NCBI RefSeq assembly: GCF_900103265.1
Contig: NZ_FMWX01000008.1
Coordinates: 162,071 to 226,070 of the forward strand
DNA from: Sphingomonas sp. NFR15
GTDB taxonomy: Bacteria; Pseudomonadota; Alphaproteobacteria; Sphingomonadales; Sphingomonadaceae
Direction: 5' to 3'
Length of the DNA stretch: 64,000 nt
The notes beneath the pieces are model-generated. The model did no database searches. It saw only the letters and a list, made by a program, of their open reading frames with translations, and had not been told where the DNA came from. Positions 1 to 9,903 of the stretch are shown here, piece by piece; position 1 is the stretch's first letter, and the number at the start of each line of letters is the position of its first letter. The position numbers were made by a program, and so were the translations under genes.

Positions 1-1
1 T

Positions 2-685
2 GCCCGCGAAATCCGCATGTCAGAGGCGTTCTACAGCCACCTCATCGACCACGCTGTGCCGCTGAACGAGATCGCGATCCGTGAGCTGAAGGGTACGCCC
101 ACAGCGCTCGATCTCTACACCTATCTTGCTTACCGGCTTCCGCGTATCGGGTCCGACAAAGGGCAGGTCATTTCGTGGGATCAGCTTGCCAAGCATCTCG
201 GCAACGAGGCCGACAGCAAGCGCTTCCGGCAAACGGTACGCGAGACGATGCAAATCGTGTCGGCGGTTTACCCGAACGCAAACGTGGACCTCTCAGGCCG
301 AAAGGTCGTCTTGCATCCCTCACCAGCGCCGCTCGAGCGCAAGCTTGTCGGCCCGCACCTCCGACTCGTCGGCGGCGATAGGACGGAAACGGCACCGAGA
401 TCATCGGTCAAGCGGCACCGCGCGGTGCCGGCGATTCCTGCTAAGGACGGAGAACCGGTTCTTTCCTTTCCGGCGGGCTCGTTGTCTTACGGCACCCGGG
501 AGGCTGTGTTCCGCCAGATCGGCCTGACCAAGGGGAGCCCGTGGGCAGTCGACGATATGGCGGCCGCTTTCCGCAAGGGCTGCCCGAACTTCGCGAAGCA
601 AAGGACCGAGAAGGAGTGGCTTCGCGTCTGGGAAGCCTTTGTCATCAGTTACGCCGAACGCCGCGCGAATCGGTCTGAAGACTGA
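2..685 (+). CDS. repA: Plasmid replication initiator RepA, C-terminal part (cut by window start)
   Basis: The reading frame is open from base 2 and the preceding residues (A-R-E-I-R) run directly into the ATG at 17, so the true start lies upstream of the window. The visible 222 residues match the RepA_C type of plasmid initiator: a Phe-Tyr segment, 'VPL', then 'GTPTALDLYTYLAYRL', a winged-helix-like part that binds iterons in this family. The C-terminal half is a basic linker followed by a helical tail. Iterons would be expected near repA but none are visible in the part inside the window. It supports a plasmid or plasmid-derived element. Family assignment is by recognition. Confidence 0.82.
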   Translation, partial: AREIRMSEAFYSHLIDHAVPLNEIAIRELKGTPTALDLYTYLAYRLPRIGSDKGQVISWDQLAKHLGNEADSKRFRQTVRETMQIVSAVYPNANVDLSGRKVVLHPSPAPLERKLVGPHLRLVGGDRTETAPRSSVKRHRAVPAIPAKDGEPVLSFPAGSLSYGTREAVFRQIGLTKGSPWAVDDMAAAFRKGCPNFAKQRTEKEWLRVWEAFVISYAERRANRSED

Positions 686-752
686 CCGATGATCTCCGAG
701 CCGTTCGCCTGAACGCGTCGCGGGAGGAATCTGTCCTCAAGGATCAGACCAC

Positions 753-772
753 GGGAAAGAGGGAAAGGGGGG
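753..772 (+). repeat. Polypurine leader element, copy 1
   Basis: An uninterrupted A/G tract ending in six G lies 26 bases before the toprim start. Similar tracts sit in four other backbone gene junctions (1647, 5973, 12195, 15064). Function unknown. Confidence 0.5.
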
Positions 773-798
773 CCGTGCTTGTAAGCAGGAGGTGAATC

Positions 799-1638
799 AT
801 GCCGCTTACAGCCAAACGACCATCGCAGGAGCTCATCGACCTCGTCGGCGCTCTAGGCGGCACCTGGAGCGGCTTTGCCGCGATGTGCCGATGTCCCGCC
901 CATGCGGACAGTGATCCAAGTCTCTCTATCCGCCAGGGCGACCGCGCTATCCTCGTCACCTGTTTCGCCGGCTGCGATCGCGAGGATATCCTGCGCGAGC
1001 TTTCCCGGATCAAACCGGGCACGCGCTATCCGATGCCGACCGGGCTCCACGGACCTCGACCTGGCAATCCCACACGGCTCTGGGACGAGGCACTCGATTT
1101 CCGAGCGACGCTCGGACAGCGCTATCTCGAACGGCGCCACCTCGACCCTTATCCGAATGACCTGCGTTTTCATCCGAGGTGCCCGCTCGGACCGAAGCCC
1201 ACGACCCGGTTTCTTCCGGCACTGCTGGTTGCTGTACGCGAGGGGAGGGCGCTCACCGCGATCCAGCGGATATTCCTCACCCCAGATGGTACCTGCACGA
1301 GCAAGGTGATGCTCGGCATGCCCGGCCAGGGTGCGTGGCAAGGAGCGGGTGCCGGGCAGACGCTGGCGCTCGCTGAAGGGTTCGAAACCGCCGCCGCCTA
1401 CCGGATCCTCAATGGCATCACATGTTGGTCTACCATGGGCGCTCGGCGCTTCAACCAAATGCGGATTCCGCCGCAGGTTTGCCGCCTGCTGCTTGCCCAC
1501 GACAATGATGCGGAGGGAAGGCGCGCTGCGGATCTCGCTGCCGAAACCTATCGTCGACCGGGGTTAGTCATCGAGCCGGCGCCGCCGCCGGCTGGTTTCA
1601 ACGACTGGTGCAATCTGCTTGAGGCCGAAAACGGCTGA
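799..1638 (+). CDS. Toprim domain protein with CHC2-like zinc finger (primase-like)
   Basis: 279 residues. The N-terminus carries a zinc-ribbon pattern like the CHC2 finger of DNA primases: Cys30, Cys32, His35, Cys55, Cys59. The C-terminal half holds a toprim fold, with the glutamate motif 'LALAEGFET' and the acidic pair in 'LLLAHDNDAEG'. Proteins of this make-up are common on alphaproteobacterial plasmids and are thought to prime DNA during replication or after transfer. The start is supported by AGGAGGTG seven bases upstream. No helicase domain is fused to it. It stands first in the toprim, helicase, ParB series. Primase activity is inferred. Confidence 0.8.
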   Translation: MPLTAKRPSQELIDLVGALGGTWSGFAAMCRCPAHADSDPSLSIRQGDRAILVTCFAGCDREDILRELSRIKPGTRYPMPTGLHGPRPGNPTRLWDEALDFRATLGQRYLERRHLDPYPNDLRFHPRCPLGPKPTTRFLPALLVAVREGRALTAIQRIFLTPDGTCTSKVMLGMPGQGAWQGAGAGQTLALAEGFETAAAYRILNGITCWSTMGARRFNQMRIPPQVCRLLLAHDNDAEGRRAADLAAETYRRPGLVIEPAPPPAGFNDWCNLLEAENG

Positions 1639-1646
1639 ACCGTCAT

Positions 1647-1665
1647 AAGAGAGAGGGGAGGGGGG
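1647..1665 (+). repeat. Polypurine leader element, copy 2
   Basis: Purine tract of alternating GA then six G, in the gap before the methyltransferase-helicase gene. It resembles the tracts at 753 and 5973. Confidence 0.5.
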
Positions 1666-1712
1666 TCAAATTTGGGGAGCTGCCGATGGGGCGGCTGCAA
1701 AGGAGACCCCAA

Positions 1713-4700
1713 ATGACCGATCTCATCGATGCTCTCGCCAGTTCGGAGCGAGCTGCGGCGAGCGCGCTTCTTCCCCTCATTCGCTCAGGACAGGCGGTCT
1801 CACGGGCGGATCTTAATATGTCCATGGCGCAGGCCTTTGGGGGATCCGATGCCGACGGCCGCTGGTCCCAGCGTGCCAGCTTCGAAGTGCTCGAGTATGC
1901 CCTTGCCCTTCATACCCGCGCACCTGGTTGGAAGCTGACCTCCTTCGATGACGTCCGCGCGGTGATTGACCTCGCGCACCGCCTGCCGACCCAGACGGTT
2001 CGAAGTGAAGACCAGATCGAGTGGCAGCAATTCTCGACCCCCATCGATATCGCAGCGGTCGCTGTGCTGCTGGCGAACGTCCAGCCCGACGACGTCGTCC
2101 TCGAACCAAGCGCCGGGAATGGCCTGCTCGTCGCACAGCTCGGCGCACATCAAACGTTGCATCTGAACGAACTCGATCATGCTCGCCGCGGTCGGCTTGG
2201 CCGCGTCTTTCCAGATGCGATCGTCACCGGCCACGACGGGGCGACCCTCAATTCGGCGCTTGCTGCGTCCGAGCGACCGACGCTCATCTTAATGAACCCT
2301 CCGTTCTCGCGCTCACTCGGCCGGGGAGCGGACGACTATGCGGCTGTACGCCATCTCCAGGCGGCGCTCCGCCGCTTGCAGCCCGGAGGGCGGTTGGTCG
2401 CGATCATGCCTGACTGGTTCGGGCCGAGTGCAAGAATGCGCGACCACTACGAGACCGTGTTGCGCGACGTCACCTTGCGAACGGCGATCCGTCTTGAGAA
2501 ATGCTACCTCAAGCACGGCACGTCGATCGCGGTCCGGCTGTTCGTCATCGACAAGGTGCCCGGCAAAGCGCCGCCAGCCACCATCCAGCGCTCCTCGGTC
2601 GCAGATCTCCTGGACGTCCTGACGATCCACGAACGCGCGTCCTCGCGTAGGGATCTGCCGACACCGACACCGAAGCGCATGAGCGGCGTCTCAATGTTCC
2701 GAGCCGTCAAAAGCAGTCGGCCGGCACAGCGCGCCTATCATGCACCCGTTCGCAACGATGTCCTTCCGGTCGACTATGCCAAGCTTGGCACACCGGCACC
2801 GCTCCTCGATCAGACGGGCGTCTATCTTCCTTATCGTCCGAGCCGGATCGTCTTCGACAAGGCTGGCGAGCATCCGACAGCCCTCGTCGAATCCGTTGCG
2901 ATGGGGTCGATCCCGGCACCGATCCCGGACTACGTGCCATCACTCCCCGAACGGACCGTCAGCGAACGTCTCCTATCGGCCTCGCAGCTCGAGACCGTTG
3001 TTTATGCCGGTCACGCCTGGGCTCAATGGATCCCCGGAAACTTCAAACCTGACAAAGAGGGCGTCGGCCTGATCCTCGCCGAGGACGGTCATACCTATCG
3101 CAAAGGCTTCTTTCTTGGCGATGGCACGGGCGCCGGCAAGGGACGCCAGATTGCGGCCTGCATACTCGACAACTGGTTGCAGGGCCGTCGCCGCAATATC
3201 TGGGTCTCCAAGAACGCCCCTCTCCTCGAAGATGCGCGCCGCGACTGGACGGCGTTGGGCGGTCTCAGCGGTGACATTCAGCCACTTTCCAACTGGAAAA
3301 TCGATGAGCCGATCGGCCTCGATCAGGGTGTGTTGTTCGTAAGCTATCCGACCCTGCGCTCCATGCGGGGCGATTCGACACGCTTGAAGCAGATCATCGA
3401 TTGGGCCGGTCCTGACTTCGAGGGTGTCATCGCTTTCGACGAAGCTCATGAGATGGGCGGCGTCGCAGGCGGGGAGGGGGCTCTTGGCGCCAAGGATGGA
3501 TCCCAGCAGGGCATCTGCGGGGTGCTGCTACAGAACCATCTGCCGGCGGCACGGATACTCTATGCCTCGGCCACCGGCGCGTCAGTGGTCAACAATCTCG
3601 CCTATGCGGTGCGGCTCGGGCTTTGGGGACCCGGCACGGCCTTTCCCGATCGCGAGCAATTCATCAGCGGGATCAGCAAAGGCGGAATCGCAGCGATGGA
3701 GCTTGTCGCGCGGGACCTCAAGGCGACGGGTCTCTATGTGGCACGGGCCCTCAGCTTCGCTGGCGTCGAATATGAAATCCTGCGGCACGAACTGACCCCC
3801 GCCCAGATCGAGATCTACGACACCTACGCCGAGGCCTGGTCGATCATCCATCAGAACATGGAGCGGGCGCTCGAACTGACGGGCGTGGTCGACGGACTCG
3901 AAAATGCGACACTCAATAGCGGGGCCAAAGCTTCCGCACGCTCGCGCTTCGAATCCACCAAGCAACGCTTCTTCGGCCAAGTGCTCCTCTCGATGAAGCT
4001 GCCGACCGTGATCGCGGCCGTCCGGGAGCACCTCAAGGCGAACCAGTCGGTCGTGATGCAACTCGTCACCACCGCCGAATCCATCCTCGACCGGCGCCTG
4101 GGTTCGCTCAGTCCGGATGAACGAGCCGAACTGGAGATCGATCTGTCTCCCCGCGAATATGTGATCGACTATCTCGAACGCGCCTTTCCGACACGGCAGA
4201 TGCGGGTCTTCACGGACGATACAGGCGCGCAGCGCTCGCTCCCGATGGAGGATGATGCGGGCAATCCTGTTTACAATCCCGAGGCCGAGGCCGCGCGGGC
4301 TCGCCTTATCGAACATCTCTGCGCTTTGCCGCCGATTACCTCCGCGCTCGATGGCATCCTCGAGCAGTTCGGACACCACGACGTCGCCGAGGTGACGGGA
4401 CGAACCAAGCGTCTCGTTTCGACCGCTGACGGGCGGCAGAAGCTCGAAAACCGCTCAGCCAGGACCAGCCAGGCCGAGGCCGCCGCGTTCATGCAGGGCC
4501 GCAAGCGGATCCTCGTCTTTTCGGATGCCGGTGGGACGGGGCGTTCATATCACGCGTCGCGCGATGTCCCCAACCAGCAGCAACGTGTTCATCTGCTGCT
4601 CGAGCCGGGGTGGCGTGCCGATCGAGCGATCCAGGGCCTGGGGCGTACCCATCGCACCCACCAGGCGAGCACACCGCTGTTCAGGCCGGTGACCACCGAC

Positions 4701-5936
4701 TGCAAGGGTGAGCTGCGATTCACAAGCACGATCGCCCGCCGCCTCGACAGCTTGGGCGCATTGACGCGCGGGCAGCGCCAGACCGGCGGTCAGAACCTCT
4801 TCGACCCCGCCGACAACCTTGAAAGCGAATATGCCTGCGCGGCCTTGGTGAGCTGGTTCCATCTGCTTGTCGGTGGAAAGCTGACCAGCATCTCCCACGC
4901 CGAGTTCGAGCGTCGCACCGGCCTTGAGCTCTGTGACAAGGATGGCGTCATGAAGGACGATCTCCCGCCCATTCAGCGGTGGCTCAACCGGATACTCGCG
5001 CTGCCGATCGCTTTGCAGAACAAGATCTTCGACGAGTTCCTCTCGCTCGTCGAGACCCGCGTCTCCGCCGCGCGCGAGGCCGGTCGCCTGGATGTCGGCG
5101 TCGAGACCATCCTCGTCGACACGGCAACCCTGATCGACGACACCTTGCTACGGACCGATCCGCTGAGCGGCGCGACCTCCCATCTCCTTACGATCGAGAT
5201 CGCCCGGCGCCGGACGCCGGTTTCACTGGAGCGGATCCTCCGAATCGGAGACTGCGACGGCACGGCAGAGTTCATGGTGAACGCCAAATCCGGAAAGGTG
5301 GCACTTCAAACGCGGGCCCGCGCGCTCATGGAAGAGAAGGAGGGCACGCCTATTCCGCGCATCGAGCTCACGCGTCCGACCCGCCGGGAATATATGCGCG
5401 AAGACGACCTCTATGAGAGCGCCTGGACACCGATCGACCGCGAGGCCTTCTGTGCGAAGTGGCTCGAAGAAGCTGAGGAGGCCGCGAACAAGGTCGACAC
5501 CGAAACCATCCGGCTTGCTACCGGTCTTCTCCTTCCAATCTGGTCCGCGCTTCCGAGCGATCATCTCGTGGTCAACAGGATCGCCGACAAGGCTGGCAAT
5601 TCCTGGCTTGGACGCCTCGTCTTCGACGAGCACGTCGTTCAACTGTTCACGAAACTCGGCATCGGTCAGGCCGAGACCCTGCCGGCACCCAATATCGTCA
5701 AATCGGCCCTGTCTGGTCGAAGCGTCGATCTCACGCGCCCGTTCCCGATGACCATCAAGCGTGCGCTTGTGAATGGTTCGTCGCGCATCGAATTGGTCGG
5801 CGCGCCGCCCAGTCAGCTTGCATGGCTCAAGTCGCTCGGTTGTTTCACCGAGGTGATCCAATATCGCACGCGGGTATTCCTGCCAGTCCGGAGCGCGGCT
5901 GACATCGTCGAGCGGCTTATTGCCGTGACCGGCTAA
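1713..5936 (+). CDS. Strawberry-notch-type helicase fused to N6-adenine methyltransferase domain
   Basis: About 1407 residues. The ATG at 1713 is preferred over 1686 because AAGGAGA sits just upstream. The first 300 residues form a methyltransferase fold: SAM motif 'LEPSAGNG' near residue 130 and the adenine-methylase motif 'NPPF' near 194. A helicase follows: Walker A-like 'GTGAGKG' near 470, DEAH box 'FDEAHE' near 575, and a C-terminal motif 'GLGRTHRTHQ' near 974, matching the strawberry-notch helicase family seen on alphaproteobacterial plasmids. The last 400 residues are a less clear, mostly helical tail. It lies between the toprim and parB genes. Predicted to act on DNA; whether it protects incoming plasmid DNA or aids replication is not known. 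Confidence 0.85.
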   Translation: MTDLIDALASSERAAASALLPLIRSGQAVSRADLNMSMAQAFGGSDADGRWSQRASFEVLEYALALHTRAPGWKLTSFDDVRAVIDLAHRLPTQTVRSEDQIEWQQFSTPIDIAAVAVLLANVQPDDVVLEPSAGNGLLVAQLGAHQTLHLNELDHARRGRLGRVFPDAIVTGHDGATLNSALAASERPTLILMNPPFSRSLGRGADDYAAVRHLQAALRRLQPGGRLVAIMPDWFGPSARMRDHYETVLRDVTLRTAIRLEKCYLKHGTSIAVRLFVIDKVPGKAPPATIQRSSVADLLDVLTIHERASSRRDLPTPTPKRMSGVSMFRAVKSSRPAQRAYHAPVRNDVLPVDYAKLGTPAPLLDQTGVYLPYRPSRIVFDKAGEHPTALVESVAMGSIPAPIPDYVPSLPERTVSERLLSASQLETVVYAGHAWAQWIPGNFKPDKEGVGLILAEDGHTYRKGFFLGDGTGAGKGRQIAACILDNWLQGRRRNIWVSKNAPLLEDARRDWTALGGLSGDIQPLSNWKIDEPIGLDQGVLFVSYPTLRSMRGDSTRLKQIIDWAGPDFEGVIAFDEAHEMGGVAGGEGALGAKDGSQQGICGVLLQNHLPAARILYASATGASVVNNLAYAVRLGLWGPGTAFPDREQFISGISKGGIAAMELVARDLKATGLYVARALSFAGVEYEILRHELTPAQIEIYDTYAEAWSIIHQNMERALELTGVVDGLENATLNSGAKASARSRFESTKQRFFGQVLLSMKLPTVIAAVREHLKANQSVVMQLVTTAESILDRRLGSLSPDERAELEIDLSPREYVIDYLERAFPTRQMRVFTDDTGAQRSLPMEDDAGNPVYNPEAEAARARLIEHLCALPPITSALDGILEQFGHHDVAEVTGRTKRLVSTADGRQKLENRSARTSQAEAAAFMQGRKRILVFSDAGGTGRSYHASRDVPNQQQRVHLLLEPGWRADRAIQGLGRTHRTHQASTPLFRPVTTDCKGELRFTSTIARRLDSLGALTRGQRQTGGQNLFDPADNLESEYACAALVSWFHLLVGGKLTSISHAEFERRTGLELCDKDGVMKDDLPPIQRWLNRILALPIALQNKIFDEFLSLVETRVSAAREAGRLDVGVETILVDTATLIDDTLLRTDPLSGATSHLLTIEIARRRTPVSLERILRIGDCDGTAEFMVNAKSGKVALQTRARALMEEKEGTPIPRIELTRPTRREYMREDDLYESAWTPIDREAFCAKWLEEAEEAANKVDTETIRLATGLLLPIWSALPSDHLVVNRIADKAGNSWLGRLVFDEHVVQLFTKLGIGQAETLPAPNIVKSALSGRSVDLTRPFPMTIKRALVNGSSRIELVGAPPSQLAWLKSLGCFTEVIQYRTRVFLPVRSAADIVERLIAVTG

Positions 5937-5972
5937 TCCGGGGCGTCAGCGTCATCGTCCTCAGGCAGGCCT

Positions 5973-5992
5973 GAGAGAAAGGGAAGGGGGAG
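5973..5992 (+). repeat. Polypurine leader element, copy 3
   Basis: Purine tract GAGAGAAAGGGAAGGGGGAG between the helicase and parB genes. It is followed by a short inverted repeat (GTCCGGGATTTGCCGGAC) before the ribosome site. Confidence 0.5.
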
Positions 5993-6039
5993 CTGGGATG
6001 GTGTCCGGGATTTGCCGGACGCCAGAAGGAGTGACCCCA

Positions 6040-8133
6040 GTGATCCGGACTATCAAGCTCAACAAACTGCGTCTTTCGCCGGTCAACGTCCGCACCGCGC
6101 CGGACGAGCAGCTTCAGATCGAACCGATGGCGGCGAGCATCGAAGCCGAAGGCGTGCTGCAGAACCTTCTTATCACGCCGGCCAAAAAGCCGCGCGGCAT
6201 GTTCGAGGTGTTCGACGGCGGCCGCCGGTGGCGGGCTCTGCGCCTTCTTGCCGATCGCGGCACGATTTCGGACGCCGACTTTGACGTCCCGGTCATGGTG
6301 CTGACGGGCAACGACGCAGAGCTCTCCGAGAAGTCGACCGCGACCAACTTCCACCAGCTCAAGATGACGCCCGCCGAGGAATGCCGAGCGTTCCAACATT
6401 TCATTGGGTCGACCGGTGATCTCGATGCCGTCGCCAAGCGCTTCGGTGTCACGCGTCGGTTCGTCGAAGGTCGTTTGCGCCTGGCGTCGCTCGCCGAGCC
6501 GATCTTCGAAGCGCTCAGCCGCGGCGAGATCACCCTCGACATCGCCAAGGCCTATGCTTCGACCGAGAACCAGGAGAAGCAGCTCCTCGTCTGGAATGGG
6601 TATCAGACGAACTATGTTACGGCCGACACGATCCGCCGTGTCATTGCGAACGAGACGATGAAGGCCAGCGATCCGATCGCAGTCCTGGTCGGCGAGGCGC
6701 GCTATCGTGAAGCCGGCGGCAAGATCGATGGCGACCTGTTCACCGACGGCAACGACCGCTGGATTGATCCGGAGATCGCGCATCGTCTCGCCGGCGAGAT
6801 CATGGAAACCGAAGCGAAGCGTATCGGCGAGGAGACCGGCCTCGCCTGGATCCGGCCCATCGCCAGCAACTATGCCCACAACGCTGCACAGGGGCTGTAC
6901 CGAGCGATCCTGCAGCAGCCTCCCCTTACGGAGGAGCAGGCCGCGCGTCTGGCCGAGATTGAGGAGCGGCGCACCATGCTCGAAGCCGAGATGGAGGAGG
7001 GCGACCTCTCCGACGAGGCGTTCAAGCTGTTGGATCAGGAAGATGATCGCCTCATCGCCGAGGCCGAGACGATTGAAAACCGTCCTCCGGTCCTGCCTGA
7101 AGCCATGAAAGGCCACGTCGGCGCCTTCCTGCTCCTCACGCCGCAGGGCGAAATGCGGTTGGATACCCAGTATTACGGCGAGCAGGAGCTGGTGATCGAC
7201 GAACCTGACGGCGCAGACGGCGACGATCACGAGGACCGCGAAGGTGAGGGCGCCCGCGAGCGGGGCAACAGTAGTTCCGAGCCGAAATACCGACCCGAAG
7301 CCGTCGCGCCCGGTGGCAAGCCGCTCAGCGCCCGGCTCTACGACGAGCTCTCGGTCCAGCGCCGCGACATCCTCGCGTCCTGTATCCTGGCTCAACCGGC
7401 GCTCGCGCTCGACTATGCGCTGTTCGTCATGGTCGATGCGCGAACCAACTCGGCGTCGCGTTACCTCAGCTCGGTCAAATACGGGACCACCATCCGCGCG
7501 AGCAGCCCTCAGGATCCGGTCTCGGGCGACCTGCCGGCGTCCCGCGCCCGCGACTATCTCGCCGAGGCTCGGGACGGGCTGGACGCAGCCTGGACGGAGC
7601 CCGAGTGCGAGGTCGAGCGGTTCGAGGCATTCCGGGCGCTCGACGACGACAGCAAGGCCAATTGGCTCGCCTACATCGTCGCGCTCTCGCTCGAGGCAAA
7701 ACCCGGTTACTCGAACGAGCAGATCGCGCTGCACAACCGCCTCGCTTCGATCCTCGAGATTGACGTCGCGAGCTGGTGGCGGCCGACCTCGGAGAACTTC
7801 TTTGACCGGGTCAACAAGGGCAGCATCCTCAGCCTGCTCACGGAGATCGGCGGTCCAGCGCTGACCGTTCGCCACACGTCCCTCAAGAAGACCGAGATCT
7901 CGGAGAGCTGTCAGAAGCTGTTCGCCGGTGAGGTGATCGTCGAGCCCGAGGTCAAGGAAGCCGCCCTCGCCTGGGTGCCCAATGCGATGCGGTTCCTCGA
8001 TCGGACATCGGAAACCCCCGTCGATCCGACCGCAGAAGCAACTGACGAGGCTCCCGAGGCCGAGGACGAGGGGGCCACTGACGAGGTGGCGCCCATCGCC
8101 GACGAAGAGCTCGGGGAATCCGTGGCCGCCTGA
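6040..8133 (+). CDS. ParB/RepB-family partition-like DNA-binding protein
   Basis: The GTG at 6040 is preferred because AGAAGGAG lies eight bases upstream, as in its neighbours; an ATG at 5998 is the alternative. About 697 residues, much longer than a usual ParB of roughly 300. The N-terminus has the ParB nuclease-like fold: 'SPVNVR', 'SIEAEGVLQNLL', 'VFDGGRRWRAL', and a helix-turn-helix near residue 150 ('VAKRFGVTRRFVEGRL'). The middle is helical and acidic, and the C-terminus ends in a very acidic Glu/Asp/Ala tail. No parA is visible, so a role other than segregation, such as loading or regulation, is possible. Conserved next to the strawberry-notch gene on related plasmids, from general knowledge. 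Confidence 0.85.
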   Translation: MIRTIKLNKLRLSPVNVRTAPDEQLQIEPMAASIEAEGVLQNLLITPAKKPRGMFEVFDGGRRWRALRLLADRGTISDADFDVPVMVLTGNDAELSEKSTATNFHQLKMTPAEECRAFQHFIGSTGDLDAVAKRFGVTRRFVEGRLRLASLAEPIFEALSRGEITLDIAKAYASTENQEKQLLVWNGYQTNYVTADTIRRVIANETMKASDPIAVLVGEARYREAGGKIDGDLFTDGNDRWIDPEIAHRLAGEIMETEAKRIGEETGLAWIRPIASNYAHNAAQGLYRAILQQPPLTEEQAARLAEIEERRTMLEAEMEEGDLSDEAFKLLDQEDDRLIAEAETIENRPPVLPEAMKGHVGAFLLLTPQGEMRLDTQYYGEQELVIDEPDGADGDDHEDREGEGARERGNSSSEPKYRPEAVAPGGKPLSARLYDELSVQRRDILASCILAQPALALDYALFVMVDARTNSASRYLSSVKYGTTIRASSPQDPVSGDLPASRARDYLAEARDGLDAAWTEPECEVERFEAFRALDDDSKANWLAYIVALSLEAKPGYSNEQIALHNRLASILEIDVASWWRPTSENFFDRVNKGSILSLLTEIGGPALTVRHTSLKKTEISESCQKLFAGEVIVEPEVKEAALAWVPNAMRFLDRTSETPVDPTAEATDEAPEAEDEGATDEVAPIADEELGESVAA

Positions 8134-8258
8134 TCCGCGATCACGGTGCCGACCCGGCGGCCGTCCGGTTTCGCCGCCGGCCATTCCCCACTGAGTGACG
8201 GACCGCCGGTGCTCCCCAGCATCGGCGGTCTCCCTTTCCAGCCATGGGATCGACCGAT

Positions 8259-9212
8259 ATGCCCACGAAGCAGAAGCCGAACCGCGATGTCGCGGCCGAA
8301 ATCACCAACCTGATCATCCGCAAGCTTGAAGAGGGCGTTGCACCCTGGAGCCGCCCGTGGCGGGTGAGCGGTGCCGGCGGCCGTCCGCTCCGTCATTGCG
8401 GCACGCCCTACACCGGCATCAACGTCCTCTACCTCTGGGCGATTGCGGACGCGCAGGGATACCGCTCGCGCTACTGGATGACATATCGCCAGGCGGAAAC
8501 CTTGGGCGGAAACGTCCGTCGAGGCGAGCAGGGCTCCCTCTCGGTCTACTATTCCAGCTTCAAGAAGACCGAAGCTGACCCCATTACTGGCGCCGAGACC
8601 GAGCGGAGCATCCGCTTCCTGCGCCATTACATCGTCTTCAACGCCGATCAGATCGACGGTTTGCCGGCCTATTTCTATCCCGCTGACGAAGATCCGGCAC
8701 CGACCGATCCTTCTGCCCGCCAGGCTGAGATCGACGACTTCTTCCACGCGATCCCGGCGGACGTGCGCCATGGCGGAGACCGGGCATTCTTCCACCCCAC
8801 CTTCGATTATATCCAGATGCCGCATCAACGGTCGTTCAAGACCATGGACCACTACGCCTCGACCCGGGCTCATGAGACCGTCCACTGGTCGGGCGGGACG
8901 GCCCGTCTGGCCCGGACCTTCGGAAAGCGGTTCGGAGACAGGGCCTATAGCTTCGAGGAGCTGGTCGCCGAGATTGGAAGCGGCCTCGTCTGCGCCCATC
9001 TCGGCCTACCGAACGAGCTGCATGACAATCATGCCAGCTATGTCGCCCACTGGCTCGGCATCCTGCGCGCCGACAAGACCGCGATCATCCACGCCGCTTC
9101 CAAGGCCGAGCAAGCTTTCAACTATCTGCTCGCCTTCGGGGCGACCGGGGTCGCGACCGTTTCCACGGACGTTCGGTCCGGGGCCGATGAGCAACTCGCA
9201 GAGGCCGCCTGA
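8259..9212 (+). CDS. ArdC-family anti-restriction protein with zincin domain
   Basis: 317 residues from ATG 8259; ATG 8244 is in frame but has no ribosome site. The N-terminal half is the ArdC single-strand DNA-binding domain ('APWSRPW', 'YTGINVLYLW', 'YWMTYRQAETLGGNVRRGE'). The C-terminal half has a zinc metallopeptidase motif His-Glu-Thr-Val-His at about residue 205, followed by a downstream glutamate in 'SFEELVAEIGS'. ArdC proteins enter the recipient with the plasmid and shield DNA from restriction. Its position among replication and modification genes fits early expression after transfer. Family assignment is firm; activity here is inferred. Confidence 0.87.
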   Translation: MPTKQKPNRDVAAEITNLIIRKLEEGVAPWSRPWRVSGAGGRPLRHCGTPYTGINVLYLWAIADAQGYRSRYWMTYRQAETLGGNVRRGEQGSLSVYYSSFKKTEADPITGAETERSIRFLRHYIVFNADQIDGLPAYFYPADEDPAPTDPSARQAEIDDFFHAIPADVRHGGDRAFFHPTFDYIQMPHQRSFKTMDHYASTRAHETVHWSGGTARLARTFGKRFGDRAYSFEELVAEIGSGLVCAHLGLPNELHDNHASYVAHWLGILRADKTAIIHAASKAEQAFNYLLAFGATGVATVSTDVRSGADEQLAEAA

Positions 9213-9252
9213 CGGGGCGCTTTCCTCCACTCGATCGACAAGGAGTTCAGCC

Positions 9253-9861
9253 ATGGGATGGCTCACCATGCCTTTTGCCTCGATGGGCGGACACCCCACC
9301 GCCAAGGCTTATCTCGATGCCCAATTCACCTACACACGCGAGGTCGATGGCGGCTCCAAAGGGCTGCGGGTTCTGGCCTCATCCTGTTCCCAAAACCGCA
9401 CCTATTATGCGGCCACCCAGATCATGACCAATGGCGTCGGCGGTGAAATCTTCGCCATCGTCTGCAAGGTCCACTGGTGCCCGGGCAGCAAGACCGGCGA
9501 GCAGTTCGGCTATAAGGACATGGAGGAATCCATGGGCCCTTGTGAGGACGATTGTCCGCAGAGCATCCTCGATCTCCTGACCCCGACTAATAATGAGCAC
9601 GCCCAGGACTGGCGCCGCCGTTGCCGCGCCCGGCTCGAGCGCCGCGCCCGCAAGATCGAGGATGGCGACAGGATCAGGCTCGAAACGCCGCTCAAGTTCG
9701 TCGACGGACATACCGGGTCGGAGTTCATCGTCGAGAAGCGCGGCCGACGGCTCAGCTTCCGTGATCCCGACACCTGCCAACGCTACCGGATCACGGGCTT
9801 CCGTGACCTGGCATGGCAGTTGGTGCCGGTGACCAAGGTCCATAAGACCATCTTTGCCTGA
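9253..9861 (+). CDS. Conserved plasmid protein, DUF6927-like
   Basis: 202 residues starting at the ATG at 9253, preceded by AAGGAG at 9240. The reading frame is open further upstream but that part is the antisense shadow of the ardC-like gene. The N-terminus 'MGWLTMPFASMGGHPTAKAYL' followed by an 'FTY' segment and a 'YYAA' segment recalls a plasmid family that I know as DUF6927. A Cys-rich stretch (Cys, Cys, Cys within 'GPCEDDCPQ') lies mid-protein. The C-terminal part resembles a small beta-rich domain. No enzymatic motif is recognised. Probably co-transcribed with ardC. Confidence 0.7.
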   Translation: MGWLTMPFASMGGHPTAKAYLDAQFTYTREVDGGSKGLRVLASSCSQNRTYYAATQIMTNGVGGEIFAIVCKVHWCPGSKTGEQFGYKDMEESMGPCEDDCPQSILDLLTPTNNEHAQDWRRRCRARLERRARKIEDGDRIRLETPLKFVDGHTGSEFIVEKRGRRLSFRDPDTCQRYRITGFRDLAWQLVPVTKVHKTIFA

Positions 9862-9903
9862 GGCGCGTAGCCTGTATCAGGCCTCCATCGACGAGGAGCA
9901 CCC

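Noticed and set aside
5917..8184. 755-residue minus-strand open frame
   Set aside because: Antisense shadow of the parB-like gene; composition is typical of reverse reading in high-GC DNA, and no domain is seen.
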